Below, piece after piece: positions 61,112 to 64,000 of a stretch of DNA of 64,000 bases. The position numbers and the translations under genes were made by a program. The stretch's first letter is position 1; every line of letters starts with the position of its first letter. The stretch lies in contig NZ_VSTH01000021.1 in NCBI RefSeq assembly GCF_008123965.1, positions 148,912-212,911 of the forward strand. Reading direction: 5' to 3'. The DNA is from Bradyrhizobium hipponense. GTDB lineage: Bacteria > Pseudomonadota > Alphaproteobacteria > Rhizobiales > Xanthobacteraceae. The notes beneath the pieces were generated by a model that saw only the letters and a program-made list of their open reading frames with translations, ran no database searches and was not told the origin of the DNA.

Positions 61112-64000
61112 TTAGACGTGGAAGAAGTCCAAATTGGCCAAACTGCTTGCTGTTACGGCCGTTAAGACGACTTCCATATCCGCTGAACCCTGGTTCTGGG
61201 CTGCCCCTGAACTGTTAACATAAACAATCGTGTCCGCGCCGCTTTGAATCCACGCGATACTATGCGCAGCCACCTGCGTACTACCGGCTATTAAGCCTTG
61301 GACGGTCGTGGCTCCAGTGATACCCGAAATGTCGATGATGTCTGTCCCATGAACGAAGTCGCTGATCGCGTCATGGCTTGCAACAGTCGACTCGGACACG
61401 GCAGCAAAGACAAACTGATCAGCTCCAGCGCCCCCTATCAGCGTATCGGCGCCAGCTCCGCCCCGAATAAAATCGTTCCCCGCTTGACCGTCCAACGTAT
61501 TATTTCCAGCGTTGCCAATAATGACGTCAGCGAAACCCGAGCCACGAACAGCATTCACGCCGGTGAATGCATCTGTACCGACGTCCGCAACATCGCCAGC
61601 CGTTCCGTGGGAGTTGCCAGCGGCGAGATCTACGGTCACGCCATCCCGAGCATTGTAGAATGCGATGCGGGTATTACCGTTGCCCGTGATAGTGTCATTG
61701 CCGGCCATCCCCTCAAACTCGTTGAAGGTACCGAAATCACCGACATTTGGCCCGGAGACGCCGAAATTGGTCGCGACATAAGTGTCGGCGAAGGCGGTCC
61801 CGCGGACCGCTTCAATTGATCGAAGGGTGTCTGTTCCGATGGCAGCGTCACCCGACACCGTGCCCGAAGCCATATCGACCTGAATACCTGAAGCCGAACC
61901 ATCGTGGTTGTAGAATGCCCTGTCGAACCCACCTTGGCCGTCGATGGAGTCATTGCCGGCGCGTCCGGAAAATTCTTCCGCCGTACCGCTAGGATTGGCA
62001 GAGCCGGTGATGGTGTCGGCAAATGACGACCCCGAGGCCGAGCCAACACCCGAGAACGTATCGATGCCCACTGACCCATCACCAGTTACAGTACCCGACG
62101 CGCCACTGGTGGTGCTGGTCCAGCTATTGGGCTCGAAAGTGATCGTCACGGGACCGGTCGCATTGGCGTAGATCAGGCGCGTGTTGCCGTTGCCGATGAT
62201 GGTGTCGTTGCCACCCATTCCTTCAAACTGGTTGAGGTTGCCGTTATTGCCGATGTTGGCATAGGGAAGGCCGGTTGCAGGATCGATAGCGCCGCTGACG
62301 CCGAAATTCGTGGCGTCGTACGTGTCGGCAAAATTGGTTCCCTGAATACCTTCGATCGAACGCAAGGTGTCGGTGCCGCTCGAGGCATCGCCGATCACCG
62401 TTCCTGCCGCAAGGTGAACGGTGATCCCGCCCGTGGTCCAGGTTAGGTTGGCGTATTGCGCCGTATCGAAGCCGCCGTTTCCATCGATAAGATCATCACC
62501 GGCAAGGCCCATGAAGTTCTCGTCGGCGCCGCTTCCCGAAAAGGTATCGGCAAACATCGAGCCCATGACGGCGTTGACGCCGGTGAACGTATCGGTGCCC
62601 ACCGAGGCGTCGCCGGTCGCAATGCCCATGGCGAAGTTAACGGTTACGCCACCACTTGACTGCGTATACTGAATTCGGGTGTGGCCGTTACCGATGATGG
62701 TGTCGTTGCCGCCCATACCTTCAAAGTTGTTGAAGGTGCCGTCCGATCCGGCATTGGTGCTGGTGCCGCTGAACCCAGTGGCGTCGAAAACATCAGCAAA
62801 GTTGGTGCCGCGGACGGCTTCCACTGAGCGCAGTGTATCGGTGCCGATCGTTGCATCGCCAGTTACGGTTCCGGCTGCAAGATTAACGGTTATGCCCGTG
62901 GTTGTGGTGACGTCGTTGTTATAGATGGCGAAATCGTAGCCGCCGCGGCCATCGATCAGATCGTTACCAGCACGACCGTCATATTGCTCGAAAGTACCAT
63001 TCGGATTGTCACTGCCCCGCAGCGCGTCGCCAAATGCTGACCCAATGACTGAATTGACGTTTGTGAAGGTGTCGTTCCCGACCGATGCGTCGCCGCTCGC
63101 CGTGCCCGCGACGAAATCAACGATGACTGCCGCTGTCGCACTGACAAAGGATATACGGGTCAGAATCTGTCCGGAAGGATTGACCGTGCCGACGATGACG
63201 TCGTCTCCCCCCATGCCTTCGAAGCTGTTGAAGCCAATTGGCGTACCAGGCACCCCGGAGTTGCCGCTGAAGCCGATTGCCGAGTAGTGGTCGGCAAAGT
63301 TGCTGCCCTGGATGGCTTCGATACCGATGAGAGTGTCGGTGCCGACGCCTGGTCCCGTCACGGTCCCGGCTGTCAGATCGGCGGTAATGCCCCCGGTCGC
63401 GTCGACATAGACCGCTCGATCAACACCCGACAAGCCGTTGAATGTGTCGTTACCGCCGAAGCCCTGGAATGCATCGTTCCCAGCGGTCCCGGTCAGGGTA
63501 TTGTTGCCAGCGTCGCCGAGAATGGCGCCGGGCACGCCTACCAAATAGACCACCGCGCTGCTGGTGGCGGTGTTGCCGGCCGCATCACTTACCCGTGCGG
63601 TCAGCGAGTTGGCTCCATTGTTGAGGCTGACCGTTGTGCTCCAGCTGCCGTTGCCCTGCACGATGGCGGTGCCGATCGCGGTGGTGCCGTCCAGGATGGT
63701 GACGCTGGCGCCGGCATCGGCGACATCGACCGTGCCGGTGATGGTCTGGCTGGCCTGGTTGGTCGACCCACCCGCGCTGGTGATCGCAACCGTGGGCGCG
63801 GGTGGGTCGACCAACCAGGCCAGCCAGACCATCACCGGCACGGTCGATGTCGCCGATGCCGGCGCCAGCGTCACCATCCTGGACGGCACCACCGCGAACG
63901 GCACCGCCATCGTGTAGGGCAACGGCAGCTGGAGCACAACGGTCAGCCTCAACAATGGAGCCAACTCGCTGACCGCACGGGTAAGTGATGCGGTCGGCAA
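61112..64000 (-). CDS. Large RTX-like secreted repeat protein, C-terminal part, N-terminus outside or rearranged
   Basis: Open for 962 codons from the right edge to 61112. It contains an Ig-like module (TSAGGSTNQASQTITGTVDV...GNTATSSAVVYLVG), then several repeats of roughly 150 residues (GITVNLAAGTVTGDATIGTD, RGTNFADVFDATGFSG, FNNFEGMGGNDTIIGNG), related to but degenerate from RTX nonapeptides. The last part has classical-like NNTLDGQAGNDFIRGGAGAD runs and ends NLDFFHV, typical of type I-secreted proteins. The first part of the frame (to about 63800) is the antisense of another Ig-like unit, so the true start is uncertain. Confidence 0.8.
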   Translation of the reverse strand: MPTASLTRAVSELAPLLRLTVVLQLPLPYTMAVPFAVVPSRMVTLAPASATSTVPVMVWLAWLVDPPAPTVAITSAGGSTNQASQTITGTVDVADAGASVTILDGTTAIGTAIVQGNGSWSTTVSLNNGANSLTARVSDAAGNTATSSAVVYLVGVPGAILGDAGNNTLTGTAGNDAFQGFGGNDTFNGLSGVDRAVYVDATGGITADLTAGTVTGPGVGTDTLIGIEAIQGSNFADHYSAIGFSGNSGVPGTPIGFNSFEGMGGDDVIVGTVNPSGQILTRISFVSATAAVIVDFVAGTASGDASVGNDTFTNVNSVIGSAFGDALRGSDNPNGTFEQYDGRAGNDLIDGRGGYDFAIYNNDVTTTTGITVNLAAGTVTGDATIGTDTLRSVEAVRGTNFADVFDATGFSGTSTNAGSDGTFNNFEGMGGNDTIIGNGHTRIQYTQSSGGVTVNFAMGIATGDASVGTDTFTGVNAVMGSMFADTFSGSGADENFMGLAGDDLIDGNGGFDTAQYANLTWTTGGITVHLAAGTVIGDASSGTDTLRSIEGIQGTNFADTYDATNFGVSGAIDPATGLPYANIGNNGNLNQFEGMGGNDTIIGNGNTRLIYANATGPVTITFEPNSWTSTTSGASGTVTGDGSVGIDTFSGVGSASGSSFADTITGSANPSGTAEEFSGRAGNDSIDGQGGFDRAFYNHDGSASGIQVDMASGTVSGDAAIGTDTLRSIEAVRGTAFADTYVATNFGVSGPNVGDFGTFNEFEGMAGNDTITGNGNTRIAFYNARDGVTVDLAAGNSHGTAGDVADVGTDAFTGVNAVRGSGFADVIIGNAGNNTLDGQAGNDFIRGGAGADTLIGGAGADQFVFAAVSESTVASHDAISDFVHGTDIIDISGITGATTVQGLIAGSTQVAAHSIAWIQSGADTIVYVNSSGAAQNQGSADMEVVLTAVTASSLANLDFFHV
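63573..64000. repeat. Large inverted repeat (arms of at least 200 bp) in the RTX gene's Ig-like repeat
   Basis: Bases 63573-63772 are the reverse complement of 63801-64000 with only three mismatches and no gaps; the 28-bp centre is 63773-63800. The right arm is cut by the window edge, so the repeat may be longer. One mismatch makes a TAG in the right-arm copy. Both arms encode one Ig-like repeat on opposite strands. Confidence 0.9.

Noticed and set aside
63564..63917. Plus-strand frame of 117 codons with an Ig-like end
   Set aside because: It is the antisense of one Ig-like unit joined to the sense of the inverted copy; it stops at the TAG and has no credible start.

Overview
The window is high-GC, densely coded DNA with the gene style of an alphaproteobacterium. 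Bradyrhizobium or a close relative in the Nitrobacteraceae is the best guess. The support is a GcrA-type regulator, a phasin, a SoxCD-like pair, many small secreted or membrane proteins of the Bradyrhizobium kind, and an intergenic sequence at about 845-1010 that I recall as a common Bradyrhizobium repeat. No rRNA, tRNA or CRISPR array was seen. The species call is an inference.

Left edge (1-1.9 kb): the first 175 codons of a tyrosine-recombinase integrase leave the window on the minus strand. The repeat-like intergenic stretch and two tiny exported proteins follow.

Purine and ureide nitrogen supercluster (1.9-31.6 kb): a DUF3830 protein, PuuE-type allantoinase and a fused UraD-UraH protein lie on the plus strand. 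They converge on a two-gene xanthine dehydrogenase (fused FeS-molybdenum chain plus FAD chain), followed by an 8-oxoguanine deaminase. Two complete BMP/Nup-type ABC importers follow. The second encloses a biuret-hydrolase-like enzyme and a purine/nucleoside deaminase. A Tsx-like outer-membrane channel sits between the two importers. Beyond them are allantoate amidohydrolase, an unassigned alpha/alpha-toroid-like protein, a DctA carrier, formamidase, and a TetR-adenine deaminase-AzgA permease operon. Together these import purines or ureides and strip their nitrogen as ammonia. No urate oxidase is visible in the window.

Mixed housekeeping and regulatory block (31.6-43 kb): small proteins, a MoxR ATPase with its VWA partner, a zinc-ribbon protein and a quinone oxidoreductase. 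Next come a divergent S24-type repressor and GcrA paralogue separated by palindromic candidate operators, a DUF6456-like protein, a phasin, a cytochrome c and an alpha/beta hydrolase.

Surface and signalling block (42-48 kb): a TpsB outer-membrane transporter is divergent from a FecR-domain exported protein and a CHASE2-PAS-GGDEF-EAL protein. The GGDEF domain has lost a metal-binding aspartate.

Right part (48-64 kb): arginase, SoxC and SoxD-like sulfite dehydrogenase, an enolase-superfamily enzyme and an atypical Nramp transporter. Then a tandemly duplicated pair (metallophosphoesterase convergent with a CarS-like cytidylyltransferase) whose second carS copy is decayed. Two very small membrane-protein ORFs follow. 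Last is the C-terminal part of a large repetitive RTX-like exported protein. Its repeat array folds back at the window edge into an inverted repeat with arms of at least 200 bp and only three mismatches.
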